Assembly: GCF_027563465.1 (NCBI RefSeq)
Contig: NZ_JAPFQA010000004.1
Location: 310,001 to 374,000 of the forward strand
DNA: 64,000 nucleotides
Source: Mesorhizobium qingshengii
Lineage (GTDB): Bacteria > Pseudomonadota > Alphaproteobacteria > Rhizobiales > Rhizobiaceae
Direction of reading: 5' to 3'
The notes beneath the pieces are model-generated. The model was not told the origin of the DNA and searched no databases. It saw only the letters and a program-made list of their open reading frames with translations. This document shows positions 55,920 through 64,000 of this stretch, one piece after another. Position 1 is the stretch's first letter. The number at the start of each line of letters is the position of its first letter. The translations under genes were made by a program, and so were the position numbers.

Positions 55920-56046
55920 CGCGCTCATTCCACACACGGACTTTGGTGTCTGCCCGGGAGAAATCCGGCTGAAACCTCCGGTGGCGTTCGAGGACAAAGT
56001 CCAAGAATGCCTGTGTCCGTGGAGGCTAACCGGAAAGGAAATAAGA

Positions 56047-56829
56047 ATGGCTCTGCCTGATTTCAGCATGCGCCAGCTTTTGGAAGCTGGCATTCACTTC
56101 GGCCACCAGACCCACCGCTGGAACCCGAAGATGGCGCCCTACATCTATGGCGCTCGCAACAACATCCACATCATCGACCTCTCGCAGACGGTGCCTTTGC
56201 TGCACCAGGCGTTGAAGCAGGTTTCCGACACTGTCGCCAAGGGCGGCCGCGTGCTGTTCGTCGGCACCAAGCGCCAGGCTTCGGACATTGTTGCCGACGC
56301 CGCTCAGCGTTCGGCCCAGTATTATGTCAACTCCCGCTGGCTTGGCGGCATGCTGACCAACTGGAAGACGATCTCGAACTCGATCCGGCGCCTGCGCAAG
56401 CTCGACGAGATGCTGGCCGGCGAGGCACAGGGCCTGACCAAGAAGGAGCGCCTGAACCTCGACCGCGAACGCGAGAAGCTCGACAAGGCGCTCGGCGGCA
56501 TCAAGGACATGGGCTCGACGCCCGATCTGATGTTCGTGATCGACACCAACAAGGAAGCGATCGCCATTCTCGAGGCCAAGCGCCTCGGCATTCCGGTGGT
56601 CGCCATCATCGATTCGAACTGCGATCCGGACAAGATTGATTTCCCGATCCCCGGAAATGACGACGCGGCCCGCGCCATCCAGCTGTATTGCGATCTGATC
56701 GCCAAGGCTGCGATCGACGGCATCGCCCGTCAGCAGGGCGCGCTCGGCGTCGATATCGGCGCTTCCATCGAAGCTCCGGTCGAGCCGGCGCTCGACCCGG
56801 CCCCGGCATCGGAAACCCCCGAAGCCTGA
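56047..56829 (+). CDS. rpsB: 30S ribosomal protein S2
   Basis: 260 residues from ATG 56047 with GGAAAGGAA just upstream. The S2 core is unmistakable: [55 protein letters not shown] and [25 protein letters not shown]. The C-terminus has an extra Pro/Ala/Glu-rich tail after about residue 235. tsf follows after a 109-bp spacer with two hairpins. Confidence 0.98.
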   Translation: MALPDFSMRQLLEAGIHFGHQTHRWNPKMAPYIYGARNNIHIIDLSQTVPLLHQALKQVSDTVAKGGRVLFVGTKRQASDIVADAAQRSAQYYVNSRWLGGMLTNWKTISNSIRRLRKLDEMLAGEAQGLTKKERLNLDREREKLDKALGGIKDMGSTPDLMFVIDTNKEAIAILEAKRLGIPVVAIIDSNCDPDKIDFPIPGNDDAARAIQLYCDLIAKAAIDGIARQQGALGVDIGASIEAPVEPALDPAPASETPEA

Positions 56830-56834
56830 TAGTC

Positions 56835-56911
56835 GAAGGCCGGTTGCGGCCTTCATCTTTCTCGTATTTTGGCACGCTAAACAGACGCATCATCGAGTAC
56901 CGATGGTGCGT
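56835..56911 (+). promoter_or_regulatory. Two hairpins in the rpsB-tsf spacer
   Basis: The first hairpin has 8-bp perfect arms GAAGGCCG (56835-56842) and CGGCCTTC (56847-56854) with a GTTG loop, then a pyrimidine-rich stretch. The second has 12-bp arms GACGCATCATCG (56883-56894) and CGATGGTGCGTC (56900-56911) with one G-T pair and a 5-nt loop, no T-run. They may set the S2 to EF-Ts ratio by partial termination or RNA processing. Confidence 0.6.
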
Positions 56912-56938
56912 CGGTGCATTTAAAACAAAGAGGCGACA

Positions 56939-57859
56939 ATGAGCATTTCGGCTGCACAGGTCAAAGAACTCCGCGACTTGACCGGCGCGGGCATGATGGA
57001 CTGCAAGGCGGCGTTGACCGAGACCAACGGCAACATGGAAGAGGCCGTCGACTGGCTGCGCAAGAAGGGTATTTCCAAGGCCGACAAGAAGGCTGGGCGC
57101 ACCGCGGCCGAGGGCCTGATCGGCGTCGACAACGGCGTGCGCGAAGCCGCCGTGGTGGAAGTCAATTCCGAGACCGACTTCGTTGCCCGCAATGCGGCGT
57201 TTCAGGAAATCGTCGCCAATGTCGCCAAGCTCGCTCTGGCCTATGGCACGACGGAGGCCGTGGCCGCCGCGAAGTATCCGGGTTCGGACAAGTCGGTTGC
57301 CGACACCATCAAGGACGCTGTCGGCACCATTGGTGAAAATATGGGCTTCCGCCGCTCCGCCAAGCTGACCGTTCCGCACGGTGCGGTCGCCAGCTACGTC
57401 CACAACGCGGTTGCCGACGGCCTTGGCAAGCTCGGCGTGCTGGTCGCGATCGAGACCACGGGCAATGAGCATGCCGCCAACGCCTTTGGCCGCCAGGTCG
57501 CCATGCATGTCGCCGCCACCAACCCGATGGCGCTGACCGCCGAGCAGATCGATCCGGCAGCGGTCGAGCGCGAGAAGGCGATCTTCTCCGACCAGGCACG
57601 CCAGTCCGGCAAGCCGGAAGCGATCATCGAGAAGATGGTCGAGGGCCGCCTGCGCAAGTTCTATGAAGAGGTCGTGCTGCTGAAACAGGCCTTCGTGCTC
57701 AATCCCGACATCACCGTCGAGAAGGCGCTGAAGGATGCCGAGAAGGAGATCGGCGCGCCGGCCAAGATCTCGGCCTATCTCCGTTTCGCGCTGGGCGAAG
57801 GCATCGAGAAGGAAGAGACCGATTTCGCGGCGGAAGTCGCGGCGGCGGTCAAGAAGTAA
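56939..57859 (+). CDS. tsf: Translation elongation factor Ts
   Basis: 306 residues. [21 protein letters not shown] at the N-terminus binds EF-Tu, and [16 protein letters not shown] and [11 protein letters not shown] mark the core domains. EF-Ts exchanges GDP for GTP on EF-Tu. GAGG at 56929 precedes the ATG. Its last 11 bases overlap the stop of the convergent LysR gene, so no terminator separates the two. Confidence 0.98.
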   Translation: MSISAAQVKELRDLTGAGMMDCKAALTETNGNMEEAVDWLRKKGISKADKKAGRTAAEGLIGVDNGVREAAVVEVNSETDFVARNAAFQEIVANVAKLALAYGTTEAVAAAKYPGSDKSVADTIKDAVGTIGENMGFRRSAKLTVPHGAVASYVHNAVADGLGKLGVLVAIETTGNEHAANAFGRQVAMHVAATNPMALTAEQIDPAAVEREKAIFSDQARQSGKPEAIIEKMVEGRLRKFYEEVVLLKQAFVLNPDITVEKALKDAEKEIGAPAKISAYLRFALGEGIEKEETDFAAEVAAAVKK

Positions 57860-58814
57860 GGCTGCCTTCGGGCAATTTATCCTTCTGACGAGATTTTCGG
57901 CCGGGCGTCCGCAGGGGTGCCCGGCCGATTTCTTGCGCGGTATCGATGAAGGCCCGGAGTTTCGGTGCCATGGACGCTCGGCGCGGGAAATAGAGGAAGG
58001 CTCCCGGCTCCTCGATCGAGGTCTCGCGCAGCACCTCGACCAACCGCCCCGCCTCGATATCGGCTCGCACCAGCGGTTCGAACAGATAGGCAAGGCCGAT
58101 GCCGGCCAATGCCATGTCGCGCGCCGACAGCGAATCGGTGACAATGGCGCTGCCACGCGTCTCGAAGCCGATATCCTTGCCGTGGTCGGACAGATCCCAG
58201 CGGTAGAGCGCGCGTGATCGCAGCATCCGGTAACCGATGCAGTTGTGCTGGGAGAGATCCACCAGCGTTCGCGGCTTTCCGTGTTGGCCGATATAGGCCG
58301 GGGAGGCGACAATGACTGTCCGGAACGGCGGGGTGAGGCGCACCGCCACCATGTCGTCCGCGATCATCTCGCGCAGCCGGATTCCGGCGTCGAAGCCTTC
58401 GCCGACGATATCGCTCAGGCGGTCATCGGTCACGATCTCGACCGTCACATCGGGAAAGCGCACAGCCATCGCCGACAGAACGGGCATCAGCGCCAGCGGC
58501 AAGGCCAGTCGTGGTGCATTGATCTTGAGAAGCCCGCTCGCCCTGCCCTTGATCGAGCGAATGCGCTCGATCCTGTCCGCGATGTCCTTCAGCGCCGGTT
58601 CCGCCGCGGCCACAAGCGCCTCGCCGGCCTCGGTCAAGCCGACGCTGCGCGTCGTTCGGGCAAACAACGGCTGGCCGATCCGTTCCTCCACCAGCCGCAC
58701 CGCATGGCTGACGGCGGACGGGCTCATGCCAAGTTCGGCGGCGGCTAGCGCGAAGCCGCCGCGCCGCGCAACGGCGACGACGACGGGAAGGTGGCTGAGG
58801 AGATCACGATCCAT
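57849..58814 (-). CDS. LysR family transcriptional regulator
   Basis: 321 residues. The winged-helix N-terminus (residues about 5-60: [32 protein letters not shown]) is typical, followed by the substrate-binding fold with [15 protein letters not shown]. It belongs to the branch near DsdC/CrgA-like regulators by its PRLALP and GIRL segments. It is divergent from the aldo/keto reductase gene with 103 bp between starts, the usual arrangement for LysR regulators and their target. Confidence 0.92.
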   Translation of the reverse strand: MDRDLLSHLPVVVAVARRGGFALAAAELGMSPSAVSHAVRLVEERIGQPLFARTTRSVGLTEAGEALVAAAEPALKDIADRIERIRSIKGRASGLLKINAPRLALPLALMPVLSAMAVRFPDVTVEIVTDDRLSDIVGEGFDAGIRLREMIADDMVAVRLTPPFRTVIVASPAYIGQHGKPRTLVDLSQHNCIGYRMLRSRALYRWDLSDHGKDIGFETRGSAIVTDSLSARDMALAGIGLAYLFEPLVRADIEAGRLVEVLRETSIEEPGAFLYFPRRASMAPKLRAFIDTAQEIGRAPLRTPGRKSRQKDKLPEGSLTS

Positions 58815-58917
58815 TCATGCATGATATCGCATAGTCCATGCGGATAATACACCCTTATCAACCGGGACGGGCGGGAGCATCTACGCCGCATCGCCGCAAT
58901 TGGCGAAGCAGGAGACA

Positions 58918-60024
58918 ATGATGACCATGTACTACACCCTCGGCCGCAGCGGCTTGCGTGTCAGCAGGCTCGCGCTCGGCACCATGACTTTCGGTACGGA
59001 ATGGGGCTGGGGCGCCGACAAGGAGACGGCGCGCGCCCTGGTCGACGCCTATCTCGAGGCAGGCGGCAATTTGTTCGACACCGCCGACCTCTACACCGGA
59101 GGCACGGCCGAAACCTGGCTTGGCGAATTCATCGCCGAGCGCGGACTGCGCGATAAAGCGGTCATCGCCACGAAATTTACCTACAACGCCGAACCCGGCA
59201 ACCCCAATGCCGGCGGCAATGGCCGCAAGACGATAATACGAGCCGTTGAGGGTTCCCTGAAACGGCTAGGCACCGACTACATCGATCTCTACATCCTTCA
59301 CACCTGGGACAGGCTGACACCGCCCGAAGAGGTGATGCGCACGTTGGACGACCTGGTTCGTGCCGGAAAGATCCGCCATGTCGGTCTGTCGAACGTGCCG
59401 GCCTGGTATGCGAGCCGGGCCCAGGCCGTGGCCGAGCATCGCGGCTACGAGCCGGTTTCGGCGCTGCAGCTCGAATATTCGCTGGCCGAGCGCAACATCG
59501 AGCATGAATTCGTGCCATTCGGCACCCGCCATGGCGCCGGCATCATGGTCTGGAGCCCGTTGGCGAGCGGCCTTCTCAGCGGGAAATACCGTTCCGGCGC
59601 GGACGGCAAGGCAAGTGGCAGGCTGGAAACGATGCGCGGTTCGACCAATCCCGGTTTCCAGAAATTCAACGACCGCAATTGGGAAATCGTCGCCGAACTG
59701 GAGAAGGTCGCCGATCAGATCGGCCGCAGCATGGCCCAGGTCGCGGTGAACTGGGCCGCGACCAGCCCCGGCATTGCGTCCGTGATCATCGGCGCGACCA
59801 AACTGGATCAGCTCAAGAACAATCTGGGCGCGCTCGATTTCGACATTCCGGCGGACCTGCGGGCGCGTCTCGATACCGTCAGCAAGCCGGTCACGCCCTT
59901 TCCCTATTCGTTCTTTGGCGCCGAGATCCAGGGCGGCATAACGGGAGGATTGGCCGTCGGCGACAAGCCGCTCGGCTACACGCCCGACCTTTTGATGCAG
60001 GGCAGCTTTGCCGGCGTTTCCTAG
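58918..60024 (+). CDS. Aldo/keto reductase
   Basis: 368 residues from ATG 58918 with AGGAG eight bases upstream; a TTG at 58900 is less likely. The catalytic tetrad is seen in FDTADLYTGG (Asp, Tyr), VIATKF (Lys) and LYILHTWD (His), with GRSGLRVSRLALGTMTFG at the N-terminus and the C-terminal NADPH-binding segment IIGATKLDQLKNNLGALD. The natural substrate is unknown. Control by the divergent LysR regulator is likely from position. Confidence 0.93.
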   Translation: MMTMYYTLGRSGLRVSRLALGTMTFGTEWGWGADKETARALVDAYLEAGGNLFDTADLYTGGTAETWLGEFIAERGLRDKAVIATKFTYNAEPGNPNAGGNGRKTIIRAVEGSLKRLGTDYIDLYILHTWDRLTPPEEVMRTLDDLVRAGKIRHVGLSNVPAWYASRAQAVAEHRGYEPVSALQLEYSLAERNIEHEFVPFGTRHGAGIMVWSPLASGLLSGKYRSGADGKASGRLETMRGSTNPGFQKFNDRNWEIVAELEKVADQIGRSMAQVAVNWAATSPGIASVIIGATKLDQLKNNLGALDFDIPADLRARLDTVSKPVTPFPYSFFGAEIQGGITGGLAVGDKPLGYTPDLLMQGSFAGVS

Positions 60025-60172
60025 AAGATCGTCCCTGGATTTCCGCCTTGGGCGCCGCGTGACATCGCGGCGCCCTTCGTGTATCGGAAAACGGCATCGC
60101 GCCATTGTCGGGGCGGCGCCTGCGCGAGGGTAGCCACCCTGAACGCGCCATACGCAAAATGACGAGGCCCAG

Positions 60173-60895
60173 ATGACGGTGAAGCCCCTCTACCGACGTG
60201 TCTTGCTGAAAGCGTCGGGCGAAGCATTGATGGGCGAACAGCATTTCGGCATCGACGTATCCGTCGTCGATCGTATCGCCGGCGACATCGCCGAGGCTCG
60301 CGCCTTGGGCATCGAGGTCGGCGTCGTCATCGGCGGCGGCAACATCTTTCGCGGCGTGGCCGTCGCCTCCAAGGGCGGCGATCGCGTCACCGGCGACCAC
60401 ATGGGCATGCTTGCCACGGTCATCAATTCGCTGGCGCTGCGCACGTCGCTGAACAAGATCGGCGTCGACGCCGTGGTGCTTTCCGCGATCGCCATGCCCG
60501 AGCTCTGCGAGAGCTTTTCGCAACGCCAGGCGACCGCCTACATGAACCAGGGCAAGGTGGTGATCTTTGCCGGCGGCACCGGCAATCCGTTCTTCACCAC
60601 TGATTCGGCGGCGGCACTGCGCGCGGCGGAAATCGGCGCCGACGCGCTGTTCAAGGGCACGCAGGTCGACGGTGTCTACTCGGCCGACCCGAAGAAGGAC
60701 CCGAATGCGACGCGTTTCGAGCGCATCAGCCATGGCGAAGTCATAAAACGCGGCCTCTCCATCATGGATACGGCAGCGATTGCACTTGCGCGTGAAAACA
60801 ACATTCCGATAATCGTCTATTCGATCCACGAAAAGGGTGGTTTTGGCGATATTCTGAGGGGCGGCGGCCGCTGCACGGTCGTCGCGGACGATTGA
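60173..60895 (+). CDS. pyrH: UMP kinase
   Basis: 240 residues. The amino acid kinase-fold enzyme phosphorylates UMP with ATP in pyrimidine synthesis. RVLLKASGEALMGE at the N-terminus, VVIGGGNIFRG, GDHMGMLATVINSLAL and FAGGTGNPFFTTDSAAALRAAEIGA are family signatures. Length is normal. It is in the classical order tsf-pyrH-frr, here separated from tsf by the LysR/reductase pair. Confidence 0.97.
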   Translation: MTVKPLYRRVLLKASGEALMGEQHFGIDVSVVDRIAGDIAEARALGIEVGVVIGGGNIFRGVAVASKGGDRVTGDHMGMLATVINSLALRTSLNKIGVDAVVLSAIAMPELCESFSQRQATAYMNQGKVVIFAGGTGNPFFTTDSAAALRAAEIGADALFKGTQVDGVYSADPKKDPNATRFERISHGEVIKRGLSIMDTAAIALARENNIPIIVYSIHEKGGFGDILRGGGRCTVVADD

Positions 60896-61006
60896 TCCGG
60901 GGCCGGATCCCGAAAAAAGGGAAACCGGCTTTCGAAAATCAGGCTCGAACACGGGGTCTTGCCCCCGAAGCAGTGAACCCGCGTCAGACGGGTCGAGGAG
61001 ACTAGG

Positions 61007-61561
61007 ATGAGTGGTGAGTATGACGATCTCAAGCGGCGCATGGATGGGGCAATCGCCGCGTTCAAGCATGATCTGGCTTCGCTGCGGACCGGTCGCGCCT
61101 CCAGCAATCTGCTCGACGCGATCCAGGTGCAGGCTTACGGCACCACCATGCCGATCAACCAGGTGGCCAACGTCTCGGTGCCGGAGCCGCGCATGATTTC
61201 GGTGTCGGTCTGGGACAAATCGATGGTCGGTGCGGTCGACCGCGCCATCCGCGAATCCAATCTGGGCTTCAACCCGATCGTCGACGGCACCAATCTCAGA
61301 ATTCCGCTGCCGGAGCTCAACGAACAACGCCGCAAGGAACTGGTCAAGATCTCGCACGGCTACGCCGAGAATGCCCGTGTCGCCGCACGCCATGTGCGTC
61401 GCGACGGCATGGACTTCCTGAAGAAGGCGGAGAAGGACGGCGACATCAGCGAGGACGACCAGCGCAAGCGCTCCGACCAGGTCCAGAAACTGACCGACGA
61501 GACGATCAGCACCATCGATCACCTGCTTTCCGATAAGGAAGCTGAAATCATGCAGGTTTAG
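61007..61561 (+). CDS. frr: Ribosome recycling factor
   Basis: 184 residues, the usual size. It binds post-termination 70S ribosomes and splits them with [58 protein letters not shown] and the C-terminal [18 protein letters not shown] helix are diagnostic. GAGGAGA lies seven bases before ATG 61007. uppS starts 35 bases after the stop. Confidence 0.97.
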   Translation: MSGEYDDLKRRMDGAIAAFKHDLASLRTGRASSNLLDAIQVQAYGTTMPINQVANVSVPEPRMISVSVWDKSMVGAVDRAIRESNLGFNPIVDGTNLRIPLPELNEQRRKELVKISHGYAENARVAARHVRRDGMDFLKKAEKDGDISEDDQRKRSDQVQKLTDETISTIDHLLSDKEAEIMQV

Positions 61562-61596
61562 GGTCGGTCGGCAGCGGCTGGCTCGAAAGCGAGAAC

Positions 61597-62331
61597 ATGG
61601 CAACGCCCGCGCATGTCGCGATCATCATGGACGGAAACGGACGCTGGGCCAAGGCGCGCGGCATGCCGCGGCTTGCCGGTCATCGCGCCGGTGTCGAGGC
61701 GCTGCGCAAGACGGTGCGCGCGGCACCTAGTCTCGGCATCTCCTACCTGACTGTCTATGCCTTCTCGTCGGAGAACTGGTCGCGACCAAAGTCCGAAGTC
61801 AGCGACCTGATGGGCCTCCTGAAGCTTTTCATCCGCCGCGATCTCGCCGAGTTGCACCAGAGCGGTGTGCGGGTCAGGATCATCGGCGACAGGGCAGGGC
61901 TGCAGCCCGACATCCGAGGGTTGCTCGATGAAGCCGAATCGCTGACCGCCGGAAATGAATCGCTGACGCTGGTGATTGCCTTCAACTATGGTGGACGCGA
62001 CGAGATCGTTCGCACGGCACGCAAGCTGGCTTCGGCCGTGGCGCGTGGCGAACTCGACAGCGAGGCGATCACCGCCGAAAGCTTTGCCGGCTGTCTCGAC
62101 ACGCATGGCATTCCCGACCCGGAACTGGTCATACGCACCAGCGGCGAGCTCCGGCTGTCGAATTTCCTTTTGTGGCAGGCCGCCTATAGTGAGCTCGTCT
62201 TCCTGCCTTGCTTCTGGCCCGACTTCAGCCGCGAGCACCTTGCCGAGGCCTTGCGCGAGTTTGCCGGCCGCGAACGCCGTTTTGGCGGACTCGGCCCGCA
62301 GGACGTCGCTTCGCGACCGGCCGCGAGATGA
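61597..62331 (+). CDS. uppS: Undecaprenyl diphosphate synthase (cis-prenyltransferase)
   Basis: 244 residues. It extends farnesyl diphosphate to the C55 lipid carrier for peptidoglycan and other envelope polymers. The family regions are complete: [17 protein letters not shown] with the catalytic Asp, [23 protein letters not shown] and [15 protein letters not shown]. The ATG overlaps nothing upstream, but the stop overlaps the cdsA start (ATGA), so both envelope-lipid enzymes are coupled. Confidence 0.97.
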   Translation: MATPAHVAIIMDGNGRWAKARGMPRLAGHRAGVEALRKTVRAAPSLGISYLTVYAFSSENWSRPKSEVSDLMGLLKLFIRRDLAELHQSGVRVRIIGDRAGLQPDIRGLLDEAESLTAGNESLTLVIAFNYGGRDEIVRTARKLASAVARGELDSEAITAESFAGCLDTHGIPDPELVIRTSGELRLSNFLLWQAAYSELVFLPCFWPDFSREHLAEALREFAGRERRFGGLGPQDVASRPAAR

Positions 62332-63143
62332 GCAATCTTCAGCTCCGCGTCATTTCGGCAATCGTGCTTGCCATCATTACCCTTGGCTTGACCTGGTTTG
62401 GAGGTCTGCCCTTCAGGTTGCTTTGCGCCGTGATGTCGGCGGTGATCTTTTACGAATGGACGCGCATGTCGCGCCCGACCGAGGGCACGGGCCTGGGTTT
62501 CCTGCCCGAAGCACTGCTTGTTGTTTTCATTGGCGCCTTGATTGCCGGCCTTGCCGCATCCTGGCTGCTGCCTCTTGTCGTGATCGTGGTTGCCGCAACG
62601 GCGATTGCCGCCTCGATTCGCAAGGCCGGACAATGGGATGCGGCCGGCCTTGCCTACGCCACGGTTTCCGGCCTGTCGCTTGCTTTGCTGCGCGATGGCG
62701 ACCGCTCAGGCCTCGTTGCCATACTGTTTCTGTTCGCGGTCGTCTGGGCCACCGATATATTTGCCTACTTTGTCGGCCGTGCCGTTGGCGGTCCGAAACT
62801 GGCGCCTTCGATCTCTCCGGGCAAGACACGTAGCGGGGCGCTTGGCGGCGCTGCCGGGGGCATCGTCGCGGGGTTGATGCTGGCCGCCGCCGCCGGTGTC
62901 GGCAATCTGGCGCTGCTCGGCCTGGTGGCGCTCGCGCTTTCGATTGTCGCGCAGGCCGGCGACCTGTTTGAATCCTGGGTCAAGCGCCGCCATGGCCGCA
63001 AGGATTCGGGTACGCTCATCCCGGGCCATGGCGGCGTCATGGATCGTGTCGACGGGCTTGTCGCGGCTGCTTTCGCCCTATACGTCATCGGCTGGATTTC
63101 GGCGACCGCCGATCATCCGGCGCAGGGGCTGTTTCCCATTTGA
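62328..63143 (+). CDS. cdsA: Phosphatidate cytidylyltransferase
   Basis: 271 residues with seven or eight transmembrane segments. It makes CDP-diacylglycerol, the precursor of all phospholipids. The CdsA signature at the C-terminus is complete: [21 protein letters not shown] then [18 protein letters not shown] and SPGKTRSG are also typical. ATG 62328 overlaps the uppS TGA by three bases. In many proteobacteria dxr follows; here rseP comes next, as in other rhizobia. Confidence 0.96.
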   Translation: MSNLQLRVISAIVLAIITLGLTWFGGLPFRLLCAVMSAVIFYEWTRMSRPTEGTGLGFLPEALLVVFIGALIAGLAASWLLPLVVIVVAATAIAASIRKAGQWDAAGLAYATVSGLSLALLRDGDRSGLVAILFLFAVVWATDIFAYFVGRAVGGPKLAPSISPGKTRSGALGGAAGGIVAGLMLAAAAGVGNLALLGLVALALSIVAQAGDLFESWVKRRHGRKDSGTLIPGHGGVMDRVDGLVAAAFALYVIGWISATADHPAQGLFPI

Positions 63144-63247
63144 GCGGTGGCATTTCGCGATCCGATGCGCACGACGCCTTGGATTCGCCCGGATTGATGT
63201 CACAGTCACGGCGCTACCTGCGCCGTGGAAGAATTTGAGGGCATGAC

Positions 63248-64000
63248 TTGAACGAGATTCTTCACGCGATCTTCAGCACGGAAGGCTTCTTTCTCGGCAC
63301 GCTCGTGCCTTTCCTGTTCGTGCTGACGGTGGTGGTGTTCGTCCATGAAATGGGCCACTACCTCGTCGGCCGCTGGTGCGGCATTGGGGTCAGGGCCTTC
63401 TCGATCGGCTTCGGCCCGGAACTCTTCGGCTTCAACGACAGCCACGGCACGCGCTGGAAACTGTGCGCGATACCGCTCGGCGGCTATGTAAAATTCGTTG
63501 GCGACATGAACGCCACCTCGAGCCAGCCTTCTTCGGAAGAGATCGAAACGCTGACCGAGGAAGAGCGCAAGGTCGCCTTCCATACGCAACCGATCTGGAA
63601 GCGCGCGGCGACGGTGGTGGCCGGGCCGCTGTTCAATTTCCTGCTGACGATCACCGTCTTTGCCGTGCTGTTTGCCGCCTATGGGCGCTATGTCTCGGAA
63701 CCGATGGTGGCAGAGGTGACCGTCGACAGCCCGGCGGCGAAGGCAGGTATCCTGCCAGGCGACCGATTCGTCAGCGTCGACGGCGGCAAGGTCGAAACCT
63801 TTGGCGACGTCCAGCGCCTGGTTTCGGGCCGGGCAGGCGACACCATCACCTTCGTCATGCTGCGCGACGGCAAGGAAGTCACCGTGACCGCGACGCCGCA
63901 GCTGATGGAACAGGAGGACGCGCTCGGCAACAAGGTCAAGGTGGCCGTGATCGGCGTCGTCAACAACAAGGAACTCGGCCAGCCCCGCCTCGTCACCTAC
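63248..64000 (+). CDS. rseP: Site-2 zinc metalloprotease RseP (3' end cut by window)
   Basis: 251 codons are visible to the window end. The start is TTG 63248 with GAGGG seven bases before it; the ATG at 63243 is in another frame and stops at once. HEMGH at residues 33-37 is the zinc site inside the first transmembrane segment. IPLGGYVKFVGD, AGPLFNFLLT and a PDZ domain (about 150-235) follow. It performs intramembrane cleavage in the envelope stress response, and bamA is expected next. Confidence 0.95.
   Translation, partial: MNEILHAIFSTEGFFLGTLVPFLFVLTVVVFVHEMGHYLVGRWCGIGVRAFSIGFGPELFGFNDSHGTRWKLCAIPLGGYVKFVGDMNATSSQPSSEEIETLTEEERKVAFHTQPIWKRAATVVAGPLFNFLLTITVFAVLFAAYGRYVSEPMVAEVTVDSPAAKAGILPGDRFVSVDGGKVETFGDVQRLVSGRAGDTITFVMLRDGKEVTVTATPQLMEQEDALGNKVKVAVIGVVNNKELGQPRLVTY

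Noticed and set aside
1..64000. CRISPR arrays, complete insertion sequences, rRNA genes
   Set aside because: No regularly spaced direct repeats, transposase genes or rRNA-like stretches were seen on reading both strands.

Overview
The window reads as a chromosomal segment of a high-GC alphaproteobacterium of the Rhizobiales, most likely Mesorhizobium or a close relative. The support is the pyrB-pyrC'-plsY-dprA block, the rpsB-tsf-pyrH-frr-uppS-cdsA-rseP block without dxr, rhizobial-type intergenic palindromic repeats, a phasin, an EipB homologue and a DUF1489 protein. The genus call is inference from gene content and order; no rRNA is present to confirm it.

Bases 1 to about 24,536 are the late half of a prophage with T7-like (podovirus) architecture. 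The order is small terminase (cut by the window start), large terminase, a GNAT-like gene, portal, scaffold, major capsid, a hairpin terminator placed like T7 T-phi, tail tubular proteins A and B, internal virion proteins (one with a tail-lysozyme domain), and a tailspike with a T7-fibre-type N-terminus. Many of these genes overlap or abut. Two genes run against this direction directly after the tailspike: a sulfotransferase and a small coupled protein, probably lysogenic cargo. A lysis cassette follows (membrane-anchored endolysin, small membrane proteins, an i-spanin/o-spanin pair). The prophage ends at a 46-bp 3' fragment of tRNA-Lys(TTT), read as the distal attachment site. Integrase, repressor and replication genes must lie upstream of the window.

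Bases 24,537 to 27,155 are gene-poor, with small hypothetical genes, inverted repeats and an Omp25/31-like outer-membrane barrel.

From 27,155 the core chromosome begins. On the minus strand are dprA, plsY, a dihydroorotase-like pyrC lacking its metal ligands, and pyrB. The plus strand then carries an AidB-type acyl-CoA dehydrogenase, membrane proteins, a UPF0173 hydrolase, gatC-GNAT-gatA, a DUF218 protein, serine dehydratase, DUF1489, a DnaJ-domain membrane protein, a phasin, and clpS-clpA. ruvX, a DUF599 protein and a DD-carboxypeptidase lie on the minus strand. From 48.4 to 53.1 kb a minus-strand set encodes a HIT protein, a membrane sulfatase split by a frameshift, a COG3146 protein, a glycerophosphodiesterase and a RidA protein. 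The window ends with eipB, a PlsC-like acyltransferase, rpsB-tsf, a LysR/aldo-keto reductase divergent pair, and pyrH-frr-uppS-cdsA-rseP; rseP is cut by the window end.

The least ordinary items are the sulfotransferase cargo pair, a 54-residue gene nested in another frame inside a virion-protein gene, a transplanted domain in the lysozyme-bearing virion protein, the single-base disruption of the sulfatase, the metal-ligand loss in PyrC, an insertion inside the GatA amidase core, and a double palindromic operator at the phasin promoter.
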